A stretch of 64,000 nt of DNA, from positions 124,001 to 188,000 of the forward strand of contig NZ_JACTVJ010000013.1 in NCBI RefSeq assembly GCF_014493765.1. The letters are read 5' to 3'. Below are positions 17,509 to 26,427 of the stretch, piece by piece; within the stretch, counting starts at the first letter, position 1; each line of letters starts with the position of its first letter. The notes beneath the pieces are model-generated. The model was not told the DNA's origin. It saw only the letters and a list, made by a program, of their open reading frames with translations, and ran no database searches. The translations under genes and the position numbers were made by a program. Source of the stretch: Streptomyces polyasparticus (GTDB lineage: Bacteria; Actinomycetota; Actinomycetes; Streptomycetales; Streptomycetaceae).

Positions 17509-19146
17509 GTGAGCGACGTGAACCAGGGATCGGCCTTGCAGCGCCGCTCCTTCCTGAAGTACACCGGTGCGCTTGGCATGGCCGCCGGCATCACGACAAC
17601 GCTGTCGGCCTGTTCGGGCGGACCGAAGTCCACCAACGAGACCGGCGGGGGCGGCAAGGGCTCCTCCAGCACGCTCACCGCGGTCATCGGCTATGGGAAC
17701 GACGGCAGTTGGGATCCCACGCAGACCGCGTCCGCGTTCGCGATGGCGGGCAACCACCACATCTACGAGGGCCTGCTCGACACCGACCCGATCACCCGCG
17801 AGCCCTACGCGGCACTCGCCACCGAGGTGCCGGCCGATCTGAACGCCACCACCTGGAAGTTCACGCTGCGCGAGGGCGCCAAGTGGCACGACGGGCAGCC
17901 GGTCACCGCGGACGACGTGGTCTTCGTCTTCGAGCGCATCCTCGACCCGGACACCGCGACCCTCGCCAAGGGGTTCTTCGCGAGCTGGCTCAAGGAGGTG
18001 AAGAAGGTCGACGACAAGAGCGTGGAGCTGCACCTCAAGTTCCCGTTCCCGGACGGCGCCGCGCGGCTCACGCTCGCGAAGATCATGCCGAAGCACGTCT
18101 TCTCGAAGGCGGGCGCCTGGGACGAGGCGATGAAGGGCACCAAGGTGGTCGGCTCGGGCCCGTACCGGATGACCTCGCACCAGCCGAAGACCAACACCAC
18201 CTTCGAGGCCTTCGCCGACTACAACGGCCCGCGCAAGGCGGCCTTCAAGAAGATGAACTGGCTGACCATCGTGGACGCGTCCGCCCGGGTCGCGAAGATC
18301 TCGGGCGCGAGCGCCGGTGCGCAGATCTCCGACAACATCCCGTACGCCAATATCGACCAGCTCAAGAAGGGCGGCCTCACGGTCGAGGGCGGGGCGGGGA
18401 TGAACAACCTGTTCCTGATGTTCAACACCAAGCACAAGCCCTTCGACGACGTGCGGGTGCGCCAGGCGCTGCACTATGCGATCGACAAGGAGAAGATGGT
18501 CGAGGTCGCGCTGCGCGGCCACGGCAAGCCCGCCACCTCCTTCCTCAACGAGGGCAACCCCTCGCACCGGCCGGCCAAGACGGTCTACGGCTACGACCCG
18601 GAGAAGGCCGAGCAGCTCCTGAAGGACGCGGGCGTCTCGGGTCTGAAAATCGACCTGATGGCCGTCAACGTCAGCTGGATCGTGGACTGTCTGCCCACCA
18701 TCAAGGAGGGCTGGGACGCGATCGGTGTCGAGACCACCCTCGAACCGCAGGAGACCACCGCGGTCTTCACCAAGCTGGACCAGAAGCGGGACTTCCAGGT
18801 GGTCGCGGCCGCGTCCAACCCCAACCAGTTCGGCCTCGACGCCGACCTGATCATGCATTACAACTACGGCCCGCAGAACCTCTGGTCGACCACGTACTCG
18901 AAGTGGGCGTCGAGCTCCGAGGCGAAGAACCTCTTCAAGCTGATGGACCGGGCGACGGCCGAGCCGGACGCCGGGAAGAAGAAGCAGATGACACAGGACT
19001 ACATCGACATCGTCGCCGAGAACGCGGTCCTGTACCCGGTCGTGCACTCGGAGCTGATGACGGCCTGGGACCCCGAGAAGCTGACGGGGATCGTCGCGCA
19101 GCCGTATCCCGGGATCAATCTGCTCAAGGCCAAGTGGGCCAACTGA
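17509..19146 (+). CDS. ABC transporter substrate-binding lipoprotein, family 5 (SiaE-like candidate)
   Basis: 545 residues, GTG start with GGAGG 7 bp upstream. The leader has a twin-arginine-like RRSFLK at 12–17, a hydrophobic stretch and a lipobox LSAC with Cys35, so it is an exported lipoprotein possibly carried by Tat. The body is SBP_bac_5: EGLLDTDPITREPYAAL, KFTLREGAKWHDGQPVTADDVVF, VRQALHYAIDKEKMV. The family binds oligopeptides, nickel-chelates and various sugars; in Corynebacterium glutamicum a relative binds sialic acid. Here the neighbouring aldolase and sialidase favour sialic acid or a sialylated saccharide. First gene of a five-gene operon. Confidence 0.9.
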   Translation: MSDVNQGSALQRRSFLKYTGALGMAAGITTTLSACSGGPKSTNETGGGGKGSSSTLTAVIGYGNDGSWDPTQTASAFAMAGNHHIYEGLLDTDPITREPYAALATEVPADLNATTWKFTLREGAKWHDGQPVTADDVVFVFERILDPDTATLAKGFFASWLKEVKKVDDKSVELHLKFPFPDGAARLTLAKIMPKHVFSKAGAWDEAMKGTKVVGSGPYRMTSHQPKTNTTFEAFADYNGPRKAAFKKMNWLTIVDASARVAKISGASAGAQISDNIPYANIDQLKKGGLTVEGGAGMNNLFLMFNTKHKPFDDVRVRQALHYAIDKEKMVEVALRGHGKPATSFLNEGNPSHRPAKTVYGYDPEKAEQLLKDAGVSGLKIDLMAVNVSWIVDCLPTIKEGWDAIGVETTLEPQETTAVFTKLDQKRDFQVVAAASNPNQFGLDADLIMHYNYGPQNLWSTTYSKWASSSEAKNLFKLMDRATAEPDAGKKKQMTQDYIDIVAENAVLYPVVHSELMTAWDPEKLTGIVAQPYPGINLLKAKWAN

Positions 19147-19178
19147 CCGGCGTCCGACCGTAATACGAGGAGCAATAC

Positions 19179-20138
19179 GTGGCCGCGATCGCCAGGATTC
19201 TGGCCCGCCGCACAGCCCTGCTCGTGCCCCTGCTGCTGGGCGTGATCCTGTTCGTCTTCCTGGTGATGCAGTTCTCGGACGCCGATCCGGCCTCCGCGTT
19301 CTTCCAGGGAGCGAACCCCACGCCGGAGCAACTGCAGGAGTTCCGCGAGGAGAACGGGCTGCTCGATCCCCTGCCGGTGCGCTACCTGGCGTTCGTCGGG
19401 GATCTGCTCCAGGGCGACATGGGCACCAGCGCCCTGCGGCAGACGCCGGTGCTCGACGAGATCGGCACCGCGCTGCCGCTGACCCTGCAGCTGACGTTCA
19501 TGGGCCTCGCGATCGCCGTCGTCGTGGGTCTGCTGCTCGGCGTCACCGCCGCGATCTACCGCGACCGCATGCCCGACCAGGTGATCCGGGTGATCTCCCT
19601 GATCGGGGTGGCGGCGCCCGGGTTCTGGCTGGCCCTCCTGATGATCCAGTACCTGGCCAACGGGCTCGGCTGGTTCCCCTCCGGCGGCTATGTGAATCCG
19701 GCGGACTCCTTCAGCGGCTGGCTCAGGACCATGGCCCTGCCCGCCGTTTCGCTCTCCCTGCCGATCGCCGCGCAGCTCACCCGTATCGTCCGTACGGCCG
19801 TGGTCGAGGAACTCGACAAGGACTACGTCCGTACGGCGATCGGCAGCGGGCTGCCACCGGTGGTCGTGGTCGGCCGCAATGTGCTGCGCAACGCGCTGAT
19901 CAATCCGCTGACCGTGCTCGGCCTGCGCGTCGGGTATCTGCTCGGCGGCGCGGTGGTCACCGAGCAGATCTTCCAGCTGCCCGGCATGGGCACCCTGATG
20001 ATCGACGCGGTCAAGAACGGCGATCCGGCCGTCGTCCAGGGCGCCGTGCTCACCGCGGCCGTGGGCTTCCTGGTGATCAATCTGCTGATCGACATCCTCT
20101 ATCTCCTGGTGAACCCCCGTCTGAGGAGCGCTGCCTGA
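19179..20138 (+). CDS. ABC transporter permease, DppB family
   Basis: 319 residues with six hydrophobic helices. The family marks are LVPLLLGVILFVFLVMQF at the N-terminus, FREENGLLDPLPVRYLAFVGDLLQGDMGTS and the BPD_transp_1 coupling loop LTRIVRTAVVEELDKDYVRTA followed by the EAA-like GLPPVVVVGRNVLRNALINP. It is the first of two transmembrane halves of the importer. GTG start at 19179 with GAGGAG upstream. Its TGA overlaps the next ATG (20135–20140), so translation is coupled. Confidence 0.92.
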   Translation: MAAIARILARRTALLVPLLLGVILFVFLVMQFSDADPASAFFQGANPTPEQLQEFREENGLLDPLPVRYLAFVGDLLQGDMGTSALRQTPVLDEIGTALPLTLQLTFMGLAIAVVVGLLLGVTAAIYRDRMPDQVIRVISLIGVAAPGFWLALLMIQYLANGLGWFPSGGYVNPADSFSGWLRTMALPAVSLSLPIAAQLTRIVRTAVVEELDKDYVRTAIGSGLPPVVVVGRNVLRNALINPLTVLGLRVGYLLGGAVVTEQIFQLPGMGTLMIDAVKNGDPAVVQGAVLTAAVGFLVINLLIDILYLLVNPRLRSAA

Positions 20139-22207
20139 TGCCGACCGATCAGCCGCAGACTCCGGAGAAGGGCCTGCTCGGCGTGACCCGGCGCCGGAGT
20201 CTGACAACTGCCCTGTCCCGCCCGGGTGTCCGGCTCCGCGGCTGGCGCCGGATGCCCCTCAGGTCCCGGATCGCGGTCGGCATCCTGGCCGCGGTGGCCC
20301 TCATGGCGGTGTTCGCCCCGCTGCTCGCCCCGCACGACCCGCTCGACCAGGCACCCCGGGTGGACGGCACCGGAGCACCCTCCGGCGAGCACTGGCTCGG
20401 CCAGGACCACCTCGGCCGCGACATCCTCAGCCGGCTGATGTACGGAGCGCGGATGTCGCTCCTGATCGGGCTCGGCGCGACCCTGCTCGGCCTCGTCGCC
20501 GGCGCGCTGATCGGGGCCGTCGCGGCGACCTCGCGCAAGGCCGTCGACGAGTTCCTGATGCGCTGCCTCGACGTGGTGATGGCCTTCCCCGGTATCGCGC
20601 TCGCGGCCGTGCTCATCGCGGTGTTCGAGGGCGGGGTGCCGGTCCTCATCTGCACGATCGCGTTCCTGTACACCCCGCCGATCGCCCGGGTCGTCCGCGC
20701 GAATGTGATGGACCAGTACGGCGAGGACTACGTCACCGCCGAACGCGTCATCGGCGCCCGCACCTGGCACATCGTCACCAAGCATGTGGCGGTCAACTGT
20801 GCCGCGCCCATCCTGGTGTTCTGCACGGTGCAGGTCGCCGACGCCATGGTCTTCGAGGCGTCCCTGTCCTTCATCGGTGCGGGCGTACGGCCGCCGGACC
20901 CGTCCTGGGGCAATGTCATCGCCGACGGCAAGGCCCTGGTCCTGATCGACGGCTGGTGGGCCACCTGGTTCCCCGGCCTCCTGATGGTGATCACCGTCCT
21001 GGCCCTGAACATCCTGTCCGAGGGCGTCTCCGACGCCTGGGCGGCGCCCGCGGCCCGTGACGTACCGACGAAGAAGGCACGGACCGAGGACGCCCTGGAG
21101 GCCCCCGAGGCCGGCACCGGCGAGATCCTGGAGCTGCCGGGCCTCACCGAGGCGGCGGCCCGCCTGCGCGCCCGCGCCCGGCCACTGCCGGAGGGTGAAC
21201 CCGTCCTGTCCGTACGCGAGTTGGCCATCGGCTTCGAGGAGCGCCACGGCGGCATCGACATCGTCGACGGCATCAGCTTCGAAATGCGGCCGGGTGAAGT
21301 CCTCGGTCTCGTGGGCGAGTCGGGCTGCGGCAAGTCGCTGACCGCGCTGACCGTGATGGGGCTCGAGCCCAAGGGTGCGCGTATCCGCGGCTCGGTGACC
21401 TTCGACGGGCAGGAGCTGACCGGTCTGCCGATGCGTGCCCGCCGGCGGCTACTCGGACACGACATGGCGATGATCTACCAGGACGCGCTGTCGTCCCTGA
21501 ACCCGGCCATGACGATCCGCGCCCAGCTCAAGCAGGTCGTACGGCGGGGAGGGGCCCGCACGTCCGAGGAGCTCCTGAAGCTGGTGGGCCTCGATCCCGA
21601 GCGCACCCTGCGCAGCTACCCGCACGAGCTCTCCGGCGGCCAGCGCCAGCGCGTCCTCATCGCGATGGCCCTGTCCCGCAATCCGAAGCTGATCGTGGCC
21701 GACGAGCCGACCACCGCGCTCGACGTCACCGTGCAGGCGCAGGTCATCCAGCTGCTCCTTCGCCTGCGCGAGGAGCTGGGTTTCGCGCTGATCCTCGTCT
21801 CGCACGATCTGGCGCTGGTCGCCGATGTCACCGACCGGGTGGTGGTGATGTACGGCGGGCAGATCGTCGAGTCCGGTGTCACCGCCGATCTCGTGGAGGC
21901 TCCCTCGCACCACTACACGCGGGGGCTGCTCGGGTCGGTGCTCTCGCTGGAGGCCTCGGCGGAACGGCTCACGCAGATCAAGGGTGTGGTGCCCTCCCCC
22001 GCCGACTTCCCGGCCGGCTGCCGGTTCGCCGACCGCTGTCCGCTGGCGAGCGAGCTCTGCCGTACGACCGCACCCGGGCTCACCGGGGCGAGCCGGGCGC
22101 ACGAGGCCGCCTGCCACCATCCGGCGGTACCGCTCACCGTGCCGAAGGCCCGTACAGCCGAGAAGACAGCCGAGGAAGCAGCCGAGGAAAGCGAGGCCGT
22201 CAAGTGA
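20138..22207 (+). CDS. fused ABC transporter permease (DppC) and ATP-binding protein (DppD)
   Basis: 689 residues. Residues ~1–300 are a DppC permease: MPLRSRIAVGILAAVALMAVFAPLLAPHDP, LGQDHLGRDILSRLMYGAR, six helices and the coupling loop VVRANVMDQYGEDYVTAERV. A ~55-residue acidic, Ala/Glu-rich linker follows. Residues ~360–640 are an oligopeptide-type ABC ATPase: Walker A GLVGESGCGKS, Q-loop MIYQDALSSLNP, signature SGGQRQRVLIAMAL, Walker B LIVADEPTTALD, His in LVSHDLAL, and the C-terminal oligo_HPY Cys cluster CRFADRCPLASELC, a possible Fe-S site. No frameshift separates the halves. It stops overlapping the next GTG. Confidence 0.93.
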   Translation: MPTDQPQTPEKGLLGVTRRRSLTTALSRPGVRLRGWRRMPLRSRIAVGILAAVALMAVFAPLLAPHDPLDQAPRVDGTGAPSGEHWLGQDHLGRDILSRLMYGARMSLLIGLGATLLGLVAGALIGAVAATSRKAVDEFLMRCLDVVMAFPGIALAAVLIAVFEGGVPVLICTIAFLYTPPIARVVRANVMDQYGEDYVTAERVIGARTWHIVTKHVAVNCAAPILVFCTVQVADAMVFEASLSFIGAGVRPPDPSWGNVIADGKALVLIDGWWATWFPGLLMVITVLALNILSEGVSDAWAAPAARDVPTKKARTEDALEAPEAGTGEILELPGLTEAAARLRARARPLPEGEPVLSVRELAIGFEERHGGIDIVDGISFEMRPGEVLGLVGESGCGKSLTALTVMGLEPKGARIRGSVTFDGQELTGLPMRARRRLLGHDMAMIYQDALSSLNPAMTIRAQLKQVVRRGGARTSEELLKLVGLDPERTLRSYPHELSGGQRQRVLIAMALSRNPKLIVADEPTTALDVTVQAQVIQLLLRLREELGFALILVSHDLALVADVTDRVVVMYGGQIVESGVTADLVEAPSHHYTRGLLGSVLSLEASAERLTQIKGVVPSPADFPAGCRFADRCPLASELCRTTAPGLTGASRAHEAACHHPAVPLTVPKARTAEKTAEEAAEESEAVK

Positions 22208-23316
22208 CGGGCACCACCGAGCAGTTGAGTAGGATCGAAGCGGAAGCCGGCGAACCGCTGATCTCGCTGACCGACGCGCATGTGGTGCACAAGGCGCGCT
22301 CGGGAGGCGTCCTGAAGCGCGACCGCGTCTACGCCCTGACCGGCGCGGATCTCACGATCGCGCCGGGTGAGACGGTGGGCGTCGTGGGCGAGTCCGGCTG
22401 CGGGAAGTCCACCCTGGCGAAGGTCCTCGTCGGAGTGCAGCGGCCGACCGCGGGCACGGTCGCCTTCCGCGGCCGCGACCTGTGGACGATGAAGCCCGCC
22501 GAACGGCGCGCCGCGATCGGCACGCATACGGCGATGATCTTCCAGGATCCGTCCACGGCCCTGAACCGCCGCCTCACCGTCCGCCAGATCCTGCGCGACC
22601 CGCTCGACGTGCACCGGCGCGGCTCCCCGGCCCAACGGGAGGAGCGCGTACGGGAGTTGATGAGCCTGGTCGGACTGCCCAAGGTGCTCGCCGACGGGCT
22701 GCCGGGCCAGCTCTCCGGCGGCCAGCGCCAGCGCGTGGCGATCGCCCGTGCACTCGCGCTCGAACCCGACCTCGTGGTGGCCGACGAGCCGACCAGCGCG
22801 CTCGACGTCTCGGTCCGCGCCCAGATCCTCAACCTCCTTCTCGACCTGAAGGAACGCCTGGGCCTCGCCCTCGTGTTCGTCTCGCACGACATCCAGACGG
22901 TCCGGCGGATGAGCGACCGCGTGATCACCATGTATCTCGGCCGGATCGTCGAGGAGTCCCCGGCCGACGAGGTGCTCGACGCCGCGCGCCACCCGTACAC
23001 ACGCGCACTGTTCTCGGCCACGCCCGGTCTGCTCGCGCCCATCGACCCCATCCCGCTGGTCGGCCCGGTGCCGTCCGCCACGCGTCCGCCGTCCGGCTGC
23101 CCGTTCCGTACGCGCTGCTGGAAGGCCGACGACGTGTGCGCCGGGACGATGCCCGGGCTCGCCGAGTCCACGACCGCCGGGCACCGCTACCGCTGCCACC
23201 ACCCCGTGGACGGCGCCCAGTCGACCCACGACCTCGTCCACCAGGCCGCCGCCACGGCCGCGCCTGTCACCACCGAAGACCCGGCCGCCGCCACGGCCGT
23301 GAAGGAGACTCGATGA
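22204..23316 (+). CDS. ABC transporter ATP-binding protein, DppF family
   Basis: 370 residues, starting at a GTG overlapping the previous stop (GTGA). Motifs are Walker A GVVGESGCGKST, Q-loop MIFQDPSTALNRRLTV, signature LSGGQRQRVAIARAL, Walker B LVVADEPTSALD, FVSHDIQTV, and the C-terminal oligo_HPY segment with CPFRTRCWKADDVC. It forms the heterodimeric ATPase with the fused protein. The tail after residue ~340 is Ala/Thr-rich with no known motif. Its stop overlaps the aldolase ATG by 4 bp (23313–23316). Confidence 0.93.
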   Translation: MTGTTEQLSRIEAEAGEPLISLTDAHVVHKARSGGVLKRDRVYALTGADLTIAPGETVGVVGESGCGKSTLAKVLVGVQRPTAGTVAFRGRDLWTMKPAERRAAIGTHTAMIFQDPSTALNRRLTVRQILRDPLDVHRRGSPAQREERVRELMSLVGLPKVLADGLPGQLSGGQRQRVAIARALALEPDLVVADEPTSALDVSVRAQILNLLLDLKERLGLALVFVSHDIQTVRRMSDRVITMYLGRIVEESPADEVLDAARHPYTRALFSATPGLLAPIDPIPLVGPVPSATRPPSGCPFRTRCWKADDVCAGTMPGLAESTTAGHRYRCHHPVDGAQSTHDLVHQAAATAAPVTTEDPAAATAVKETR

Positions 23317-24239
23317 CGCTCCCCGCCCCGCTGACCGGTGTCGTACCGCCCGTCTGCACCCCCCTGACACCGGACAACGAGGTGGACACGGCCTCGCTCA
23401 CCCGTCTCGTGGACCATCTGGTGTCGGCCGGGGTCGACGCCCTGTTCGTGCTCGGCTCGTCCTCCGAGGCCGCGTATCTCCCCGACCGCCACCGCCGTCT
23501 CGTGGTCGAGACGGTCGTACGCCATGTCGCCGGCCAACTGCCCATCCTGGCAGGCGCGATCGACATGACGACGCTGCGCGTGCACGACCATGTGGACGCG
23601 GTGACGGCGGCGGGCGCGGATGCCGTCGTGGTGACGGCGCCCTTCTACACCCGTACGCATCCGGCGGAGATCTCCCGCCACTTCCGCGAGGTCGCGGCGC
23701 ACTCCGCCGTCCCGGTGTTCGCCTACGACCAGCCGGCGTCGGTCCCGTTGAAGCTCGACCCGGACCTGATCGTCGAGCTCGCCTCGGACGGCGTGATCGC
23801 GGGCCTGAAGGACTCCAGCGGCGACGAGGGCGCCTTCCGCGCCTCCCTCATGGGCACCCGCTCGATGCCCTCCTTCTCGGTCCTGACCGGCTCGGAGCTC
23901 ACCGTCGACTCGGCGCTCGCGATGGGGGCGCACGGTGTGGTCCCCGGTCTCGGCAACGTGGACCCGGCCGGTTACGTACGCCTGTACCGCGCGGCCCTCG
24001 AGGGCGACTGGAAGCGGGCGCTTGCCGAACAGGAGCGCCTGTGCGCCCTGTTCGGCATGGTCGAGGCCGGGGACCCGGCCCGCATGGGCCGCTCGTCCTC
24101 GGCACTCGGCGCCTTCAAGGCGGCGCTGCAGCTGCGCGGCGTCATCTCCTGTGCGGCGACGGCGGTTCCTCAGGTACCGCTGTCGCCTTCGGAGGTGGAG
24201 CGGGTGGGGAAGTACCTGGCGGCGGCCGGGCTCCTGTAG
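23313..24239 (+). CDS. dihydrodipicolinate synthase / N-acetylneuraminate lyase family aldolase
   Basis: 308 residues, a class I Schiff-base aldolase of the DapA/NanA barrel family. The phosphate/carboxylate loop is LGSSSEAAY (GTTGE in DapA, GSTGE in NanA), the catalytic Tyr is Y138 in FAYDQPASV, and the Schiff-base Lys is K166 in GLKDSSGD; Y137/K165 of E. coli NanA sit at almost the same numbers, and the SGD after Lys is more NanA- than DapA-like. The pyruvate-yielding substrate is not certain; NanA, KDG aldolase or a 4-hydroxy-oxoglutarate activity are possible. Coupling to the transporter and sialidase context favours sialic acid cleavage. A biosynthetic DapA is unlikely in this operon. 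Confidence 0.85.
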   Translation: MTLPAPLTGVVPPVCTPLTPDNEVDTASLTRLVDHLVSAGVDALFVLGSSSEAAYLPDRHRRLVVETVVRHVAGQLPILAGAIDMTTLRVHDHVDAVTAAGADAVVVTAPFYTRTHPAEISRHFREVAAHSAVPVFAYDQPASVPLKLDPDLIVELASDGVIAGLKDSSGDEGAFRASLMGTRSMPSFSVLTGSELTVDSALAMGAHGVVPGLGNVDPAGYVRLYRAALEGDWKRALAEQERLCALFGMVEAGDPARMGRSSSALGAFKAALQLRGVISCAATAVPQVPLSPSEVERVGKYLAAAGLL

Positions 24240-24418
24240 GGCAGGGCGCACTCATCCTGCGGGCTCACGGACCCGGCGACGCCCTCCCTCCTGGAGCCGA
24301 TCCGGGTTCCGTCTGCTGGGCGACGTCCCGGGCGCGCACGGCTGTGACAGTTGATACCGCCCGGGCAGACGACTGACAGCGCTCGGGCAAGCAACAGCCC
24401 ACGGCCCGAGGAGCACGC

Positions 24419-25036
24419 ATGACGGTCACCGCCGACCCTGCCGGCGCAGCCACCGCACCCACCCCGTCCGGGCGGATGCGTGCCGCCTGGAAGCGGGCCC
24501 ACACCCCGGTGCCGGGTGTCCCCAGGTGGGCACGGATCGCGGCGTACGCCATCCCCTTCACCGTGCTCCCCTCCGGCGCCTGGCGGATCCTGACCGTCGT
24601 CTTCCATGTCGGCGACGAGGCCACGCACGGGCGGGGCCAGCTGCCCGACTGGCTGCCCGGGCCGGTGTACATCGTCGCCCTGTCGGTCCTCTCCGAGCTG
24701 CTCGCCTTCACCGCCGTAGGGCTGATCGCCGCCTGGGGCGAGGTAGTGCCGCGCTGGATCCCGCTGCTCGGCGGCCGCCGGGTGCCGCCTCTCGCCGCGC
24801 TCGTGCCCGCCGCGCTCGGTGCCGTGGTCCTGACCGCTCTGTGGACCGCCGCCTTCGTCACCGAGCTGTCCGGTGTCACGCTCCAGGGCAGGCCGCTGCC
24901 CGCCGATTCCCCCACGGTGGCGCTGCACGGCTGGGAACTCGCCTTCTTCCACGCCACCTACCTCCCGCTCCTGCTGTGGGGTCCGCTGCTTGCGGCGGTC
25001 TGCTTCGCGTACGGGCGCAGGCGCGGCACCTGGTAG
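24419..25036 (+). CDS. four-helix membrane protein of unknown function
   Basis: 205 residues, ATG with GAGGAGC upstream. After a ~40-residue Ala/Pro-rich cytosolic segment come four hydrophobic helices at about 42–65, 82–105, 122–145 and 170–192, with conserved-looking polar residues between them. I do not recognise the family; similar proteins occur in actinobacteria as uncharacterised membrane proteins. It lies alone between the transporter operon and the sialidase, converging on the latter across a 15-bp stem terminator. Confidence 0.75.
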   Translation: MTVTADPAGAATAPTPSGRMRAAWKRAHTPVPGVPRWARIAAYAIPFTVLPSGAWRILTVVFHVGDEATHGRGQLPDWLPGPVYIVALSVLSELLAFTAVGLIAAWGEVVPRWIPLLGGRRVPPLAALVPAALGAVVLTALWTAAFVTELSGVTLQGRPLPADSPTVALHGWELAFFHATYLPLLLWGPLLAAVCFAYGRRRGTW

Positions 25037-25047
25037 AGGGCTCGCAT

Positions 25048-25081
25048 CCGGCTGGGGGCCCGGTCGCGGGCCCCCAGCCGG
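25048..25081. terminator. bidirectional hairpin terminator
   Basis: Perfect 15-bp stem: 25048–25062 with 25067–25081, 4-nt loop GTCG, placed between the convergent membrane protein (stop 25036) and sialidase (stop 25092). Confidence 0.85.
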
Positions 25082-25091
25082 GCAACTCACG

Positions 25092-26318
25092 CTACGGAGC
25101 GAGCACGTTCGCCGGGATCCGCCGGAACGCGATCTTCTCGTACGTTCCGGCCACCCCGGTCTCGTACAGGAGACCCACCGTGCGCTCGTCGACCTGTACG
25201 AGATCCGAGTAGGCGGCCCTGTCCTGGGACAGCGTGAGGACCTTGGTGAAGGTGGCGCCGCGGTCCCCGCTCGCCCAGACGGCCATCGCCTGCCGCGCGG
25301 TCGGCACGGACGGACCCGAGAACAGCAACGGGGCGCCCTTTCCCGCCAGTTGGAGCACACTCGCCTGCACCACCGGCACGTCGTTCAGCGTGGGCTGCAC
25401 GGCGTACGGCCGGGTCAGTGTGCGGCCGCCGTCGCGCGAGTAGCTGTCGAGGCGGTTGCCGACGCTCGTGCCGTTCTGGTCGCGCGAGCTGAAGTAGAGC
25501 CTTCCGTCGGGGAGTTCGGCGGCGAGGGACTCGTTGGAGTTGTCAACCCCGTCGTACGAGTCGTCGACGAAGCCGATCCGCCAGGTCTGCCCGCCGTCGT
25601 CGCTGTAGAGCGCGTGCGCCCCGTAGTACTTGGCCTCGGCCCCGGTGTCGGCGGACCCGGCGGGCGGCGCGACGGAGTGGTTCGAGGGGACGACCAGCCG
25701 TCCCGCGTACGGACCGCGGGTCAGGGCGACGGCATGGCCGGGACCGGTGGCGTACCAGCGCCAGTCCGCGTGCTTCGTGGCCCCGGTGATGTCGCGCGGC
25801 GTGCTGAAGGTGCGACCGTCGTCGCGGCTGGTCTGCACGAAGACCCGGCGGCTCTGCTCGGGCGTCGCCTCGCCCCGCATGATCTGGGCCTCGGTGACCT
25901 TCCCGCTGTTGTACGAGGTGAGCAGCACGATCCGGCCGGTGCGCGGGTCGACCACGGGGGCCGGATTGCCCCGGGTGTCGCCGCCGCCGGCCGCGACGAC
26001 GCTCAGATCGCTCCAGGTGCAGCCGCCGTCGCGGGACCGCTTGACGACCACGTCGATGTTCCCGGTGTCCCCCGCACCGCCCACCCTCCCTTCGGCGAAC
26101 GCGAGCAGGGTTCCGGCGCGGGTCTCGACGACGGCCGGGATGCGGTACGTGGCGTAGCCGCCCTCGCCCGAGGTGTACGGGACGGAGCCGGTGCACGGGG
26201 CCGCCGCGGCGGCCGGGCCCCCGGGCAGCAGCAGTGCGGCGAGGGCGGACGTGACGAGGGCGCCCGCCCACAGGGGTCTGGTGCGCTTCCCCGGCAAGTG
26301 TTTCCACAGCGAAGTCAT
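25092..26318 (-). CDS. secreted exo-alpha-sialidase, glycoside hydrolase family 33
   Basis: 408 residues from the ATG at 26318 (AAGGAG 5 bp upstream). A Sec signal peptide covers residues ~1–40, ending in an Ala-rich region after LLLPGGPAAAA. The six-bladed propeller is marked by YRIPAV (the FRIP arginine) and Asp boxes SRDGGCTW, SRDDGRTF, SDDGGQTW, SRDGGRTL and SGDRGATF. It hydrolyses terminal sialic acids from glycoconjugates outside the cell. Two overlapping copies of the ACGTAGGACGT core lie 20–36 bp upstream, the same motif as in the transporter operon leader. Confidence 0.93.
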   Translation of the reverse strand: MTSLWKHLPGKRTRPLWAGALVTSALAALLLPGGPAAAAAPCTGSVPYTSGEGGYATYRIPAVVETRAGTLLAFAEGRVGGAGDTGNIDVVVKRSRDGGCTWSDLSVVAAGGGDTRGNPAPVVDPRTGRIVLLTSYNSGKVTEAQIMRGEATPEQSRRVFVQTSRDDGRTFSTPRDITGATKHADWRWYATGPGHAVALTRGPYAGRLVVPSNHSVAPPAGSADTGAEAKYYGAHALYSDDGGQTWRIGFVDDSYDGVDNSNESLAAELPDGRLYFSSRDQNGTSVGNRLDSYSRDGGRTLTRPYAVQPTLNDVPVVQASVLQLAGKGAPLLFSGPSVPTARQAMAVWASGDRGATFTKVLTLSQDRAAYSDLVQVDERTVGLLYETGVAGTYEKIAFRRIPANVLAP

Positions 26319-26336
26319 CGTGCTCCTTCGTACAGA

Positions 26337-26354
26337 ACGTAGGACGTAGGACGT
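26337..26354. promoter_or_regulatory. two overlapping FadR-type operator cores upstream of the sialidase
   Basis: ACGTAGGACGT occurs at 26337–26347 and again at 26344–26354, sharing four bases. The same 11-mer lies at 17428–17438. The sites start 19 bp upstream of the sialidase ATG and would repress it. Confidence 0.7.
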
Positions 26355-26427
26355 TCGATGTCTCGCGTGAACGTAATGGGCCGCAGGAGGTACGGCAATA
26401 CCTTGGAGCGTTCCGGGACGGAAGCGG

